From contig CAZTDD010000052.1 in NCBI GenBank assembly GCA_964612675.1, forward strand, positions 1 to 42,317: 42,317 nt of DNA, given 5' to 3'. A model generated the notes under the pieces. It saw only the letters and a program-made list of their open reading frames with translations, was not told the origin of the DNA and searched no databases. Within the stretch, counting starts at the first letter, position 1. Each line of letters starts with the position of its first letter. The stretch comes from CAZTDD01 sp964612675 (GTDB lineage Bacteria > Hinthialibacterota > Hinthialibacteria > Hinthialibacterales > JAKPRU01). The translations under genes were made by a program, and so were the position numbers. Positions 33,236 to 41,872 of this stretch are shown here, piece after piece.

Positions 33236-34912
33236 ATGGAGACATGGGGTGTACTTCTCGATATCCTGACGCTCCTGGGGGCAGCGCTTGCCCTGGGGAC
33301 GCTCGCAGAACAGCTGCGACAAAATGCCATCGTGGGTTACCTGCTTGCGGGTATGCTGGTTGGCCCCAATGTGCTTGGCTGGGTGAGGTCCAGTCACGAG
33401 GTCGATGTGATTTCGGAAATGGGTGTAGCCCTTCTACTGTTTTCCATCGGCCTGGAGTTCTCGTTTCGCCGATTGATCAGTCTCGGCCCGATCACGTTTG
33501 TGGGAGGCACATTTCAAGTATTGATTACCGGAGTAGCGGGTCATTTCGTGGCTGCGTCCCTGGGCCTGTCTACACCTGCTGCCATTGCAGTGGGGGCTAT
33601 GGTAGCGTTATCGAGCACGGCCTGCGTGTTACGTCTCCTTATCAGTCAAACTCAAATGGACAGCGAGCATGGTCGCAATTCGATCGGTATCCTTCTCCTC
33701 CAGGATATCGCGGTGGTACCACTCGTCCTCCTGACCACGGCGTTGAGCGGCGAAGGCGGATTCGGGGAAGTGTTCGGGATGCTTGCGAAAACCGTCGTAC
33801 TCGGTGTAGCAGTGTTTGTTGTGTTGTTTGTGATTCTGAACTACATCATCCCCCGATTGCTAAACCTCGAAACCTGGGCGAAGAACCGTGAACTGCCGGT
33901 TTTGCTGGCAATCGTTCTGGCGATTGGTTCGGCTTCCGCTGCTCACAAGGCCGGCCTCAGCGCATCGTTCGGTGCATTTCTTTCCGGTTTATTGCTGGCG
34001 GAATCGCCGTTCGCGGTCCAGATTCGTGCGGACATCGGGTCGCTTCGGGCCGTCCTGGTAACGTTATTCTTCGCAAGTATCGGGATGCTGGGACATCCCG
34101 CATGGGTAGCGAATCATGCAGGAACCGTAGGAGGTGTTGTTGTCCTTATCGTCGTGGGAAAAACCGTAATCATCTGGGCGATTGCTCGCATGCTCGGTTA
34201 CAGTAACGGCGTATCTCTCGCAACGGGAATCTGTCTGGCTCAGGTCGGGGAGTTCTCGTTCGTACTTGCGAAGATCGCGGCCTCCGGTGGTTTGATTTCC
34301 TCGGAAACGTTTTCGCTCCTAATCTCGGCGACCGTTGTGACACTATTCCTTACACCGTATTTCACAAGACTCGCTCCGGTCATCACGCGTCAGACTCAGG
34401 GTGAGGAACCAACGCGCCCCTCGAAAATCCTCTCGGAGGAACCCAGTTCTCGGGAGGCCCCTCCTCCTGAACAGAAGCCCGTAATGATCGTCGGGTTCGG
34501 GCCGTCCGGCCAATGTGTGGCGGACGCATTAGTGCGAGACGGCTTCACCAGAATCGTGGTACTTGATTCCAACCCGCGTAATGCCGGAATCGCCGGTGAG
34601 CACGGTGTCGAATTCCATGTAGGCGACGCCCGAAGTACTGACGTACTGGAACATTTACCTATACAAAACGCATTCGCCGTGGTGATCACGTTGCCCGATC
34701 CGGGAACGAGCGGTCTTATCACCCGGTTGTGCAGGTCGCTCGCTCCACATGCGAAGGTACTGGTTCGCGCCCGATATCATCTTTTCCGGTGGGACCTGCA
34801 AAGGGCGGGCGCGGACGCGGTTATCGATGAAGAAAACCAAGTGGGAATGGAACTGGCCCGGCAGACGATCCAGGCACTTCGGGGCGAGTTCGAAAAGGAC
34901 CCCGGCGACTGA
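33236..34912 (+). CDS. CPA2-family cation/proton antiporter with RCK domain (KefB/KefC-like)
   Basis: A 558-residue inner-membrane transporter. Residues 1-385 carry about eleven to twelve membrane helices of the Na+/H+ exchanger fold, with LGTLAEQLRQNAIVGYLLAG near the start, GLEFSFRRL, ALSSTACVLRLL, LLLQDIAVVPLVLL and AQVGEFSFVLAKIA. After a polar linker, residues about 412-550 form an RCK/TrkA-N Rossmann domain (VMIVGFGPSGQCVADALV, VVLDSNPRN, HVGDARSTDVLE). It probably exchanges K+ or Na+ for H+ under nucleotide control. ATG at 33236 has AGAGG 6 bp upstream and begins the first helix; the longer frame from 33008 starts inside the preceding terminator region. Confidence 0.9.
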   Translation: METWGVLLDILTLLGAALALGTLAEQLRQNAIVGYLLAGMLVGPNVLGWVRSSHEVDVISEMGVALLLFSIGLEFSFRRLISLGPITFVGGTFQVLITGVAGHFVAASLGLSTPAAIAVGAMVALSSTACVLRLLISQTQMDSEHGRNSIGILLLQDIAVVPLVLLTTALSGEGGFGEVFGMLAKTVVLGVAVFVVLFVILNYIIPRLLNLETWAKNRELPVLLAIVLAIGSASAAHKAGLSASFGAFLSGLLLAESPFAVQIRADIGSLRAVLVTLFFASIGMLGHPAWVANHAGTVGGVVVLIVVGKTVIIWAIARMLGYSNGVSLATGICLAQVGEFSFVLAKIAASGGLISSETFSLLISATVVTLFLTPYFTRLAPVITRQTQGEEPTRPSKILSEEPSSREAPPPEQKPVMIVGFGPSGQCVADALVRDGFTRIVVLDSNPRNAGIAGEHGVEFHVGDARSTDVLEHLPIQNAFAVVITLPDPGTSGLITRLCRSLAPHAKVLVRARYHLFRWDLQRAGADAVIDEENQVGMELARQTIQALRGEFEKDPGD

Positions 34913-34970
34913 GGCGTTCAACTGCCCGACGCTCTCTCCATCCGATAGACCACCAGCCGTTCATAAAGTT

Positions 34971-35549
34971 CTATGTCGCGTATTCAGGTCGATTCCCCGG
35001 CTTCCATTTGATGTCGCATCCCATGCTCGGTTTCTGGTCCTTCGGGACAGGCTGTCCCGCCAGAACGGCGTCCATCGCCCGGCGAAGATCCTCGCCGGTC
35101 ACGGGAATCTCGCTATTCGGACGGCTGCTGTCCATCTGTCCACGGTACACCAGCTTTTGGTCTTTATCGAATAAGAAGAAGTCGGGTGTACACGCAGCAT
35201 GGTATGCCTTCGCAACTTCCTGGCTTTCATCAAAGAGGTACGGAAAGACATATCCGACCGCGTTTGCTTCTTCTTTCATCTTCTCAGGACTATCTTGCGG
35301 GAAGTTCGAGACATCGTTTGCGTTAATACCGACTATCGCAACGCTTTTCTCCTGATATTCCCGAGCCAGCTGAGCAAGCCCTTCACGGACATGAATCACA
35401 TACGGGCAGTGGTTACACATGAAAATCACAAGTAAAGCAGGTGCATCCTTGAAATCATCCAGCGAGACTGTCTTTCCTTCCGTATCCGGCAGGCTGAAAT
35501 CCGGCGCCGGGGTTCCCAGGGGCAACATGGTTGAGGGTGTCAAAGCCAT
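34971..35549 (-). CDS. Thioredoxin-fold peroxiredoxin-like protein
   Basis: A 192-residue protein of the AhpC/TSA-redoxin group. It opens with PLGTPAPDFSLPDTEGKTVSL and has the redox motif in VIFMCNHCPYVIHV, a CxxC in the thioredoxin position typical of the 'thioredoxin family protein' branch with CNHCPY. Further conserved parts are INANDVSNFPQDSPEKM and TPDFFLFDKDQKLVYRGQMD. No signal peptide is visible, so it is probably cytosolic. It may reduce peroxides or disulfides; the exact role is not defined for this branch. GAGGAG 7 bp upstream supports the start. It is monocistronic, convergent with the antiporter gene. Confidence 0.9.
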   Translation of the reverse strand: MALTPSTMLPLGTPAPDFSLPDTEGKTVSLDDFKDAPALLVIFMCNHCPYVIHVREGLAQLAREYQEKSVAIVGINANDVSNFPQDSPEKMKEEANAVGYVFPYLFDESQEVAKAYHAACTPDFFLFDKDQKLVYRGQMDSSRPNSEIPVTGEDLRRAMDAVLAGQPVPKDQKPSMGCDIKWKPGNRPEYAT

Positions 35550-35680
35550 CGGTCCGCTCCTCGATTCAAAAGATTTCCGATATTAGTCCAAGTGTACCAT
35601 CGACGGACACTTTCATGACGGGTTCGCAAGTTGCGCTTCTTCCAATGAGGAGAATGTGATGGGCACTCCGCGAAGGTCGT

Positions 35681-37753
35681 CTAGTACGCGCCTTTACCGA
35701 AGATGACCACTGGGACAGTCTTTAGAAGTATGGTGAGATCGAACAGCAGGGATTGGTTTTGTATGTAGTAGAAATCGTATTCCAGGTTCGCGTGCAGCGG
35801 CAGGTCTTTTCGTCCGAGAATCTGCCACAAACCGGTAATGCCGGGTTTGACAGTGAGGCGCTGCCGCTGCCAGGCTTCGTAATTCTGCACGATAAAAGGC
35901 ATCTCGGGCCGTGGGCCCACCATGCTCATTTCTCCTCGGATCACGTTCCATAACTGAGGGAGCTCATCCAGACTCGTTCGACGCAACCATCTACCGATAG
36001 GGAGAATCCGTGGATCGTTCGGATCGATGGGAGCTTCGGCATATTCGTCGACCTCCGCGTGCATCGTTCGAAACTTATACATAGTGAAGGCTTCGCCGTT
36101 TTTGCCGATTCGTCGTTGACGGAAAATCGCAGGACCGGGGGAACTGATTCGAATCAGAATGGAAATCAGCGGAATGAACGGCAACGTGAGAATTCCCAGG
36201 AAAAGGGCCAAGCTCAGATCCATACATCTCTTCCCCAGCTGTTGAGCCCGGGACAGACCGGTCGACCGAAGAACTTTAATCGGGAGTCCGTTCAAATCCG
36301 ACGGTCCGGCCTGATCCGCGATCACACCGAACATATCAGTCACGACACTAAATTGCCCCACAGATCCTTTCTCACTACATGCCACCACCAGATTGAGCAG
36401 ATCCCTCTTTGTCATCCCCGGGTCGGCAAAAAAGACCTCGTCCGGCGCGAAGGTCTCGGCCAGTTCAGGAAGAGTGTTTGTTGTACCGAGGACGGTCGTC
36501 GCGCCGACTGTCTCTCCCGGTGTCTGCTGATCGTCCAGGAAGCCGAGGACACTGTACTTTCGGTGAGGATGCCGGCTCAGGGCGCTCACGACTCTCTGAC
36601 CGAGAGCACCCGCCCCGACCACCAACGCAGTCACCCTGCCGATCCCCGTTTCGAGCATTGAACTTTCAATCTTGTTCCACAGCAGCCGCGAAATCGTGAG
36701 GAGGACAAATGCATAGACGGCCATCATGATCAGCACAGAGCGACCGGGATCTTGTTCTTTCACAAGGAAAGCCACCGCCATGGAAGAAATCAAAAACAGG
36801 AACACCATCTTTACAATCGAGGCGAGTTCCTCAAGCGGGGTCGGGGTCATATGACGACGATAGAGATCGAGCGAAGCGCAAATAACTACCCATGTAACGA
36901 CGATCAGGGGCAGTGTGTATAAATAGGGTTCAACCGGATTGATATTCTTCCAAAAGTAAGCATCGAGGTGTTTGCGGGTCCAATAAGCGCCAAGCCACGC
37001 GGCTGACGCCATGATACTGTCCAATACGACAAGACTACTGACGCGAAACGTGAAGATGATATTGCCGAGGATGTAGCGTCGCCAAAGTCGGCGTGGTTCG
37101 AGCAATAGCCGATAGAGCCATTCGAAACCGGCTTCCCGCATCCATGACGGCGCGCGAGAAAACTTCTCCGCACAATAATCGAAAAGTCCGCCGACCCCCC
37201 AGGCCACGGGAACATTCAATTCCTCCAGGCGTTCACGAATCCACAATTCCTGCAGTGGAGCGCCTGTTCCGACCAGCAAGATATCCGGCTGAGCGGACCG
37301 TATATCGTCAATGATCTCCTTTTCCTGATCCTCATCGAAGAACCCGTGGTGATATCCCACAATCTGTAGCTGAGGGTACTCCGAGCTGAGACGTTCCGCA
37401 GATTTCTGGGCGATACCGTCCTCGCCACCGAGAAGATAAATCTTGTATTGCTTCTCGGATGCCAGCTCGCACAACTGGGGAAGCAAATCGCCTGCATTCA
37501 CACGCTCGGGCAGCGGCCGGTCGAAGACGCGCGATGCCCACACGACTCCCATACCGTCGGCATACACCAGATCGGCGTTTGAGACCGCTTCACGGTACGC
37601 CACGTTGGACCAGCATTTATTCACACAGTCGGCGTTTAAATAGGCAACGTGGTGGGGTTTACCCGAGGCGATGAATTCTTCCAGCCGCTGGAGAAACTCC
37701 TCCGTTGTCAGCGAGTCAACTTCGATTCCTAAGACTTTACTCTTTTGAGCCAT
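35681..37753 (-). CDS. Fused WecG/TagA glycosyltransferase and polyprenyl phosphoglycosyltransferase
   Basis: A single 690-residue frame joins two exopolysaccharide enzymes. Residues about 1-240 are a GT26 (WecG/TagA/CpsF) transferase: NADCVNKCWSN, YADGMGVVWAS, YLLGGEDG and VGTGAPLQELWIRERLEEL. Residues about 240-370 hold several membrane helices, and about 375-490 a Rossmann-like region (VVGAGALGQRVVSALSRHP) as in WbaP/WcaJ-type enzymes. Residues about 495-690 are the bacterial sugar transferase domain: GKRCMDLSLALFLG, MYKFRTM, LDELPQLWNVIRGEMSMVGP and KPGITGLWQ. The C-terminal part loads the first sugar phosphate on undecaprenyl phosphate; the N-terminal part could add the next sugar. No other polysaccharide genes are adjacent. 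Confidence 0.92.
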   Translation of the reverse strand: MAQKSKVLGIEVDSLTTEEFLQRLEEFIASGKPHHVAYLNADCVNKCWSNVAYREAVSNADLVYADGMGVVWASRVFDRPLPERVNAGDLLPQLCELASEKQYKIYLLGGEDGIAQKSAERLSSEYPQLQIVGYHHGFFDEDQEKEIIDDIRSAQPDILLVGTGAPLQELWIRERLEELNVPVAWGVGGLFDYCAEKFSRAPSWMREAGFEWLYRLLLEPRRLWRRYILGNIIFTFRVSSLVVLDSIMASAAWLGAYWTRKHLDAYFWKNINPVEPYLYTLPLIVVTWVVICASLDLYRRHMTPTPLEELASIVKMVFLFLISSMAVAFLVKEQDPGRSVLIMMAVYAFVLLTISRLLWNKIESSMLETGIGRVTALVVGAGALGQRVVSALSRHPHRKYSVLGFLDDQQTPGETVGATTVLGTTNTLPELAETFAPDEVFFADPGMTKRDLLNLVVACSEKGSVGQFSVVTDMFGVIADQAGPSDLNGLPIKVLRSTGLSRAQQLGKRCMDLSLALFLGILTLPFIPLISILIRISSPGPAIFRQRRIGKNGEAFTMYKFRTMHAEVDEYAEAPIDPNDPRILPIGRWLRRTSLDELPQLWNVIRGEMSMVGPRPEMPFIVQNYEAWQRQRLTVKPGITGLWQILGRKDLPLHANLEYDFYYIQNQSLLFDLTILLKTVPVVIFGKGAY

Positions 37754-38136
37754 CCGTCTGGCCGTTCAATGGAATACCGCAGAATACTGCGTGTCAGAAT
37801 CTCTTGATTATGGCATGCTCCCTGGAGCAGGCAAAGACAATATGATCCCCCGGAACGCCGAAGGAGCTTGATCGACAAAGACAAGAATAAAGAGAACCGA
37901 ATCTTCTTGACTTGCTTCCCCACTGAATCGTATGATTCTCAAGGGTTTCAACCTCATCGTGCGCACCGCCTGGAGAACAGAGGTGGAGCGCGGCTTAGAG
38001 TAACAATCTAATTCGGCGTTACAAAGCCAGCCCCAGCCGACGAGGTTCCTGGAGTCAGGGCGCACAGCAGAATGATGTCTGTGGAATTGTTGGTACAGCA
38101 CAGACCAAACAAACAGAAGTTTGGAGCAACAGACGG
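37754..38136. other. Divergent intergenic region
   Basis: 383 bp between the glycosyltransferase fusion (minus) and the STAS pair (plus). The only structure seen is a small hairpin CGCAG-AATA-CTGCG (37778-37791) near the minus-strand start, which could be a leader structure. No gene and no convincing promoter were recognised. Confidence 0.4.
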
Positions 38137-38760
38137 GTGAAAGCAGTCCAGGAGACATGGATTCGAGTCGAAGAAACCGGCCCCATCTCGATACTGACCC
38201 CAATGGGACCGCTCGATAGCAAGGGAAATGCGGCTCTCACGAAGGCTATCGAAGACGCCACAACGCAGGATCGGTACAGGATACTTGTGAACCTTCAGAA
38301 CGTGCCGAGGATCGGCAGCCAGACCATACAGACGCTTCTGGAAGGCGCATCGACCGTAGACAAGAACGGCGGAGACCTCCGTTTGCTCAATGCAAATCGT
38401 GGAATTGTCCGGTATTTGAAGAATAACCGGGTCTACGATCAGTTTGATATCTACGACGATCGCGGGGCGGCGATCGCCGATTTTCTCGGGAAGTTATCTT
38501 CGAGGCGGTCTCGGGAAGAGAAGCCGGAGCCGACTGAAGAGAAGCCCACTCCCCCGGAACCGCAACCGGAACCGCAGGCGGAACCGCAGGCGGAACCGCA
38601 GCCGGAGCCGCCTATACCGGAATTGACCCAAGTTCTTGTGAGTAACAGCTATATGCTGGCTACCTTGATTGATATGCTCCAAGAGAAGAAGATACTAAAC
38701 ACGGACGACGTCAAGATCCTTCTAGAGCGTCCGGATCAATCCGCGGAGGAACGCGCATGA
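38137..38760 (+). CDS. STAS-domain protein with Pro/Glu-rich linker
   Basis: A 207-residue protein with a GTG start (GGAG about 10 bp upstream). Residues about 5-118 form a STAS (anti-sigma factor antagonist-like) domain: GPISILTPMGPLDSKGNAAL, RILVNLQNVPRIGSQTIQTL and GDLRLLNANRGIVRYL. The Ser in RIGSQTI sits where SpoIIAA-type proteins are phosphorylated. A linker of PE/PQ repeats (PEPQPEPQAEPQAEPQPEP) follows, then a C-terminal helix region (LIDMLQEKKILNTDDVKILL). Its stop overlaps the next start (ATGA). No anti-sigma kinase or phosphatase gene is in the window. Probable regulator in a partner-switching pathway (inference). Confidence 0.82.
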   Translation: MKAVQETWIRVEETGPISILTPMGPLDSKGNAALTKAIEDATTQDRYRILVNLQNVPRIGSQTIQTLLEGASTVDKNGGDLRLLNANRGIVRYLKNNRVYDQFDIYDDRGAAIADFLGKLSSRRSREEKPEPTEEKPTPPEPQPEPQAEPQAEPQPEPPIPELTQVLVSNSYMLATLIDMLQEKKILNTDDVKILLERPDQSAEERA

Positions 38761-39104
38761 TACCCATCGAGCGGGAAGATAGGGATGATGTCAGCATACT
38801 GACTTTGTCCGGTGAATTGGACTTTGAGAACACGGTATGGCTCCGTGGAGAGCTGCATAGCCTGCTGAAGGAGGGCCGCGTCAAAATCCTTCTCGACATG
38901 GGAGATGTCGATCTGATTTCGTCGTACACCGTTGGAGTTTTCGTCGCTTTTGCGCGAGACCTCCGTGAGCGGGATGGAGACATCAAGTTTCTCAATCTGC
39001 AACGGCGGGTGCGGGACACATTCTCAGCCACGCGGATCGATCATATCCTCGATCTCTTCGATAATCGCGATGAGGCTGTCGCCGCGTTCCAGAGCGCGAA
39101 ATAG
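38757..39104 (+). CDS. STAS-domain anti-sigma factor antagonist-like protein
   Basis: A 115-residue stand-alone STAS protein. Core elements are ILTLSGELDFENTVWLRGEL, ILLDMGDVDLISSYTVGVFV and GDIKFLNLQRRVRDTFSATR. The Ser pair in LISSYTV is the expected phosphorylation site of SpoIIAA/RsbV-like switches. The start overlaps the stop of the preceding STAS gene by 4 bp, so both are made together and could interact. The length is typical of RsbV. Confidence 0.9.
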   Translation: MIPIEREDRDDVSILTLSGELDFENTVWLRGELHSLLKEGRVKILLDMGDVDLISSYTVGVFVAFARDLRERDGDIKFLNLQRRVRDTFSATRIDHILDLFDNRDEAVAAFQSAK

Positions 39105-39269
39105 CACCTCCAACTCTGGACGCACTGCGAGTAGAATTTTCTCGACCGCCCGGTGGTCGAACTCGTCGAAAGTGTGTATACTAGAATTAGACGAAGTACC
39201 ATGTTGTGCGATGTGATGTGTGGGGGTGAGAACGTTTAACGTGAAACCTCCACGTGGGAAACTCTCATT

Positions 39270-39776
39270 ATGGCATTGGCCGTACGTTGTTGCTTTTGTG
39301 GTGCTCCGGTTAAACGGAAAACCAGCTCGGAAACCCTCTGCCGAACCTGCGAAACGGAAGATGACCGCATTTTGGTCGAGGTTCTGATGTTTCTGCGCGG
39401 CGCGAAAAAGCGAATGCGCGAGATGTATGAGGTCTGCGCCGAAATCGACGGCGTCACAGAGAAACGTGTCGGGCGATGGAAACGGCTCGGCTGGCTCAAG
39501 GTTCGCCCGGACGGCAAAATGCAGATCGACGACGGCAATTCCTTCGAGCTGGACACCCACCTGCGCCGTTACATCATCGACAAGATGGGAGTCGAGCTGG
39601 ACGAAGGCGAGGAAGAAGAGACCGGAGCCGAAGATCTTCCTCATCGGATGGTCGTCGTTGAACGGCTCGGGCTGGCGGACGATCCTCCGCCACGTCCCAA
39701 ATCACCGGCTTCTCAGTCGGCTTCCCCCAGGAGTCAAAAATCGCTCCCGGACGACTCGGAACATCCTGCCGAGTGA
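39270..39776 (+). CDS. Zinc-ribbon protein similar to flagellar-operon protein YvyF
   Basis: A 168-residue protein. An N-terminal zinc ribbon (CCFCGAP, then LCRTCETEDD) is followed by a helical region and a small winged-helix/MerR-like part (VCAEIDGVTEKRVGRWKRLG). This order resembles the YvyF/FlgM-adjacent 'flagellar operon protein' family; the match is by architecture, and no flagellar genes are near. The C-terminal third is acidic then Pro/Ser-rich and probably disordered. No strong ribosome binding site. The last 43 bp overlap the 3' end of the convergent membrane-protein gene. A regulatory role is inferred. Confidence 0.7.
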   Translation: MALAVRCCFCGAPVKRKTSSETLCRTCETEDDRILVEVLMFLRGAKKRMREMYEVCAEIDGVTEKRVGRWKRLGWLKVRPDGKMQIDDGNSFELDTHLRRYIIDKMGVELDEGEEEETGAEDLPHRMVVVERLGLADDPPPRPKSPASQSASPRSQKSLPDDSEHPAE

Positions 39777-41233
39777 TACGACTGTCCCGGAACAAGACAC
39801 CCTGCAATAAACACCCACGGCATATACAGCACGCCCCAATATCCACCTGACGGAATCTGCGGTCCTACGAAAAGATACCCGAGAAGCGGAATGAGAATCA
39901 TCGAGCTCACCCCGAATGGAAGCAGCTGGTTTCTGTTCTTCCATAAACCATACAACGCGAAGGCGAATAGCACGGGGATGGTCAATTTGGGCATAGGATA
40001 AAGCGCGGTACCGAAAAACGTCGTATAAAGAACGGACAAGATCGACGGAGAATGCAGCCAGATCGATGCGCCCTCCTCAACTCCCTGCCCCGTATACGGC
40101 AAAGCGCGATAGACATGGACTGCGTACACGAGAAAAAGTAACACCCAACTTCCCAAGATCGCGAGACGCTCCTTGTGGCGGCCCGATATCCAACCCAATA
40201 TGGAAACAACCACCGTAACCAAGATAAAATGTTCCCGAATGCACGCTGCAAGAACCGCAAGGATAATCGCGACCAAGATCTGCCGACGCGCCAGAAGCCA
40301 GACAGCACCGATGGAGACAAACCATGCCCAATATTCATGGAATGTATAAAACCAGGTAATCGCCGCAAGAAATAAATAGGGAGAAAGAACAACCGGTGCG
40401 GCCAATGCACATCGAGCTGCGGTTTCAAATTCAACGCCGTTATTCTCCAAAAGGATGCGCACGAAGTCGAATGCACAAACCATCCCAAAACAAGAGAAAA
40501 TGATAAATAACATCTGAATCCAGTCGCCACGGGGCAAAAAAGAAAATAACACATACAAAGTGGGTAGACGGTAATTCATGATGACCCGAGGTACGTCAAA
40601 CGGCGCACGCGCGTCGACACGAGTCGATTCTACACACGCCCGATACCAATCCCGACCGTCTTTCATGAGGTAATACGATTTGAGGTAGCGAATGCCGTCG
40701 AAGTTGTAACTATAATCGGCGGGCTCCTGACGGCTGAGCCAGCGAATTGTTTCACCGGTCTGGAACGAAGAAATCGCATGGACCAGAATTGTCAGGGCCA
40801 GCAGCATTCCAACACCCCATTTGGCAGGGAACCGACGACATAGAATAACAACAATAATAGACACACCAATCGCCAAAATAAAATAAAAAATAGAAAAACT
40901 CTGTTGGTCTACGCGGGGCAGTAATTGTTCCGGATACACAGCGAGCGACTGGTTTGCGCGCAGTAACCACAAAACGATTCCGGCGCAAACCGCAATGACG
41001 ATTCTGATTCTTTCTTTGTTTGTTGTGTTTCTTTGTGTCTTAGTGTCTTCGTGGCCTTCTTTCTGTTCGACTGTCTCCGCTGATTGGGTTTTTCTGCCGC
41101 CTTGTAAACAACAAACGACTCCCGCGCAGACCGCCGCCGCAAGCCATGATGCAGACGTAGCGAAATGCGGCCACAACCCCGCCGCAATCATTACAGCAAG
41201 CATCAATCGTCCGGCGATAGCAGAAGCAGACAT
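39734..41233 (-). CDS. Polytopic membrane protein of unknown function
   Basis: A 499-residue protein with ten or more hydrophobic segments, resembling GT-C-type membrane glycosyltransferases in general layout only. A lumenal-type loop between early helices contains WLSRQEPADYSYNFDGIRY and DGRDWYRACVESTRVDA. No catalytic motif could be assigned. Residues about 50-75 are hydrophilic (SAETVEQKEGHEDTKTQRN); they are encoded by a copy of the dispersed GTGTCTTCGTG-type element, read in frame. This insertion splits the first two membrane helices. Start and ribosome binding site are weak, so translation could begin inside the frame. The 3' end overlaps the convergent YvyF-like gene by 43 bp. Confidence 0.7.
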   Translation of the reverse strand: MSASAIAGRLMLAVMIAAGLWPHFATSASWLAAAVCAGVVCCLQGGRKTQSAETVEQKEGHEDTKTQRNTTNKERIRIVIAVCAGIVLWLLRANQSLAVYPEQLLPRVDQQSFSIFYFILAIGVSIIVVILCRRFPAKWGVGMLLALTILVHAISSFQTGETIRWLSRQEPADYSYNFDGIRYLKSYYLMKDGRDWYRACVESTRVDARAPFDVPRVIMNYRLPTLYVLFSFLPRGDWIQMLFIIFSCFGMVCAFDFVRILLENNGVEFETAARCALAAPVVLSPYLFLAAITWFYTFHEYWAWFVSIGAVWLLARRQILVAIILAVLAACIREHFILVTVVVSILGWISGRHKERLAILGSWVLLFLVYAVHVYRALPYTGQGVEEGASIWLHSPSILSVLYTTFFGTALYPMPKLTIPVLFAFALYGLWKNRNQLLPFGVSSMILIPLLGYLFVGPQIPSGGYWGVLYMPWVFIAGCLVPGQSYHSAGCSESSGSDF

Positions 41234-41339
41234 GGCGCGTCCCGTACGAGCTAATGTTCTGAATGCCCAGTGTACAGCGTGGGATGGGAAGGTGCGGAGG
41301 GGAGAGGTTCAGGGGGGGCGTTGCCCGCCGGCTATCGTA

Positions 41340-41360
41340 TTTCACCCCGTTGGGGTGAAA
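41340..41360. repeat. Perfect 9-bp hairpin element
   Basis: TTTCACCCC and GGGGTGAAA pair perfectly around GTT. It lies in the gene-free interval 41234-41549, which also holds G-rich sequence (41290-41330) and the 17-bp tandem repeat below. It looks like a REP-type element. Confidence 0.6.
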
Positions 41361-41407
41361 GGATGATCGATTCAGAGTCGCGATAGAGGGTGGCATGCCC
41401 GCGCTCA

Positions 41408-41441
41408 AGGTGTTGTTGCGCCCCAGGTGTTGTTGCGCCCC
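41408..41441. repeat. 17-bp tandem duplication
   Basis: AGGTGTTGTTGCGCCCC occurs twice without a gap (41408-41424, 41425-41441) and the start of a third copy follows. Probably slippage or remnants of a repeat element. Confidence 0.7.
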
Positions 41442-41549
41442 AGGGATTGTAGGTGAAAGACCACCTGGCATTCCTTTCGTCTCCTGATTTATAACAGCCT
41501 TTCGCTTCTGACATGGCACCCTCTACGGAAAGCTTATCCGGACGCCGGT

Positions 41550-41735
41550 TTGCCCGACAATGCCAAACCGCGGGACATGGTCCTTATTCCGGCCGGTACT
41601 TTCATGATGGGATCGCCAACGGACGAGGCTGGTCATGAGGATGACGAAGGGCCACAGCATGAGGTCACAATCAGTCGGAGTTTTTACATAGGTAAGTACG
41701 AGGTGACCCAGGACAGTGGGAACTGGGCTGATTGA
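41550..41735 (+). pseudogene. Truncated formylglycine-generating enzyme / SUMF1-like fragment
   Basis: The reading frame encodes PRDMVLIPAGTFMMGSPTDE and then QHEVTISRSFYIGKYEVTQ, the unmistakable start of the FGE-sulfatase (SUMF1) domain. The frame stops after about 60 residues, where a full domain has over 220. It is open upstream of the TTG at 41550 (KAYPDAGLPDNAKP) but no start with a ribosome binding site is seen. The catalytic cysteine region is missing, so the gene is a remnant. A near-consensus promoter begins at its 3' end. Confidence 0.8.
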
Positions 41736-41760
41736 CATCCTTCATCCCCCTATAGATAAT
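41732..41760 (+). promoter_or_regulatory. Near-consensus sigma-70-type promoter
   Basis: TTGACA (41732-41737), 17 bp, GATAAT (41755-41760). This is the best -35/-10 pair in the window and should drive the UPF0175 gene at 41873. Confidence 0.75.
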
Positions 41761-41767
41761 ATTGTTG

Positions 41768-41799
41768 ACTTTCAATTTGACGTACTTTCAATTTGACGT
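41768..41799. repeat. 16-bp tandem repeat at the predicted transcript start
   Basis: ACTTTCAATTTGACGT occurs twice in direct succession (41768-41783, 41784-41799), immediately downstream of the promoter at 41732-41760. The position would suit an operator for autoregulation by the encoded protein (inference). Confidence 0.6.
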
Positions 41800-41872
41800 G
41801 TTTTTTCGGGGGATTGTGTGTGCATTGCCGACGCTGTTTCATGATAGACAAAGACAAGGAGGGGATAGGATC

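Noticed and set aside
33190..33891. 233-codon plus-strand open frame
   Set aside because: It is an alternative frame over the antiporter gene; the antiporter frame has membrane helices and a ribosome binding site.
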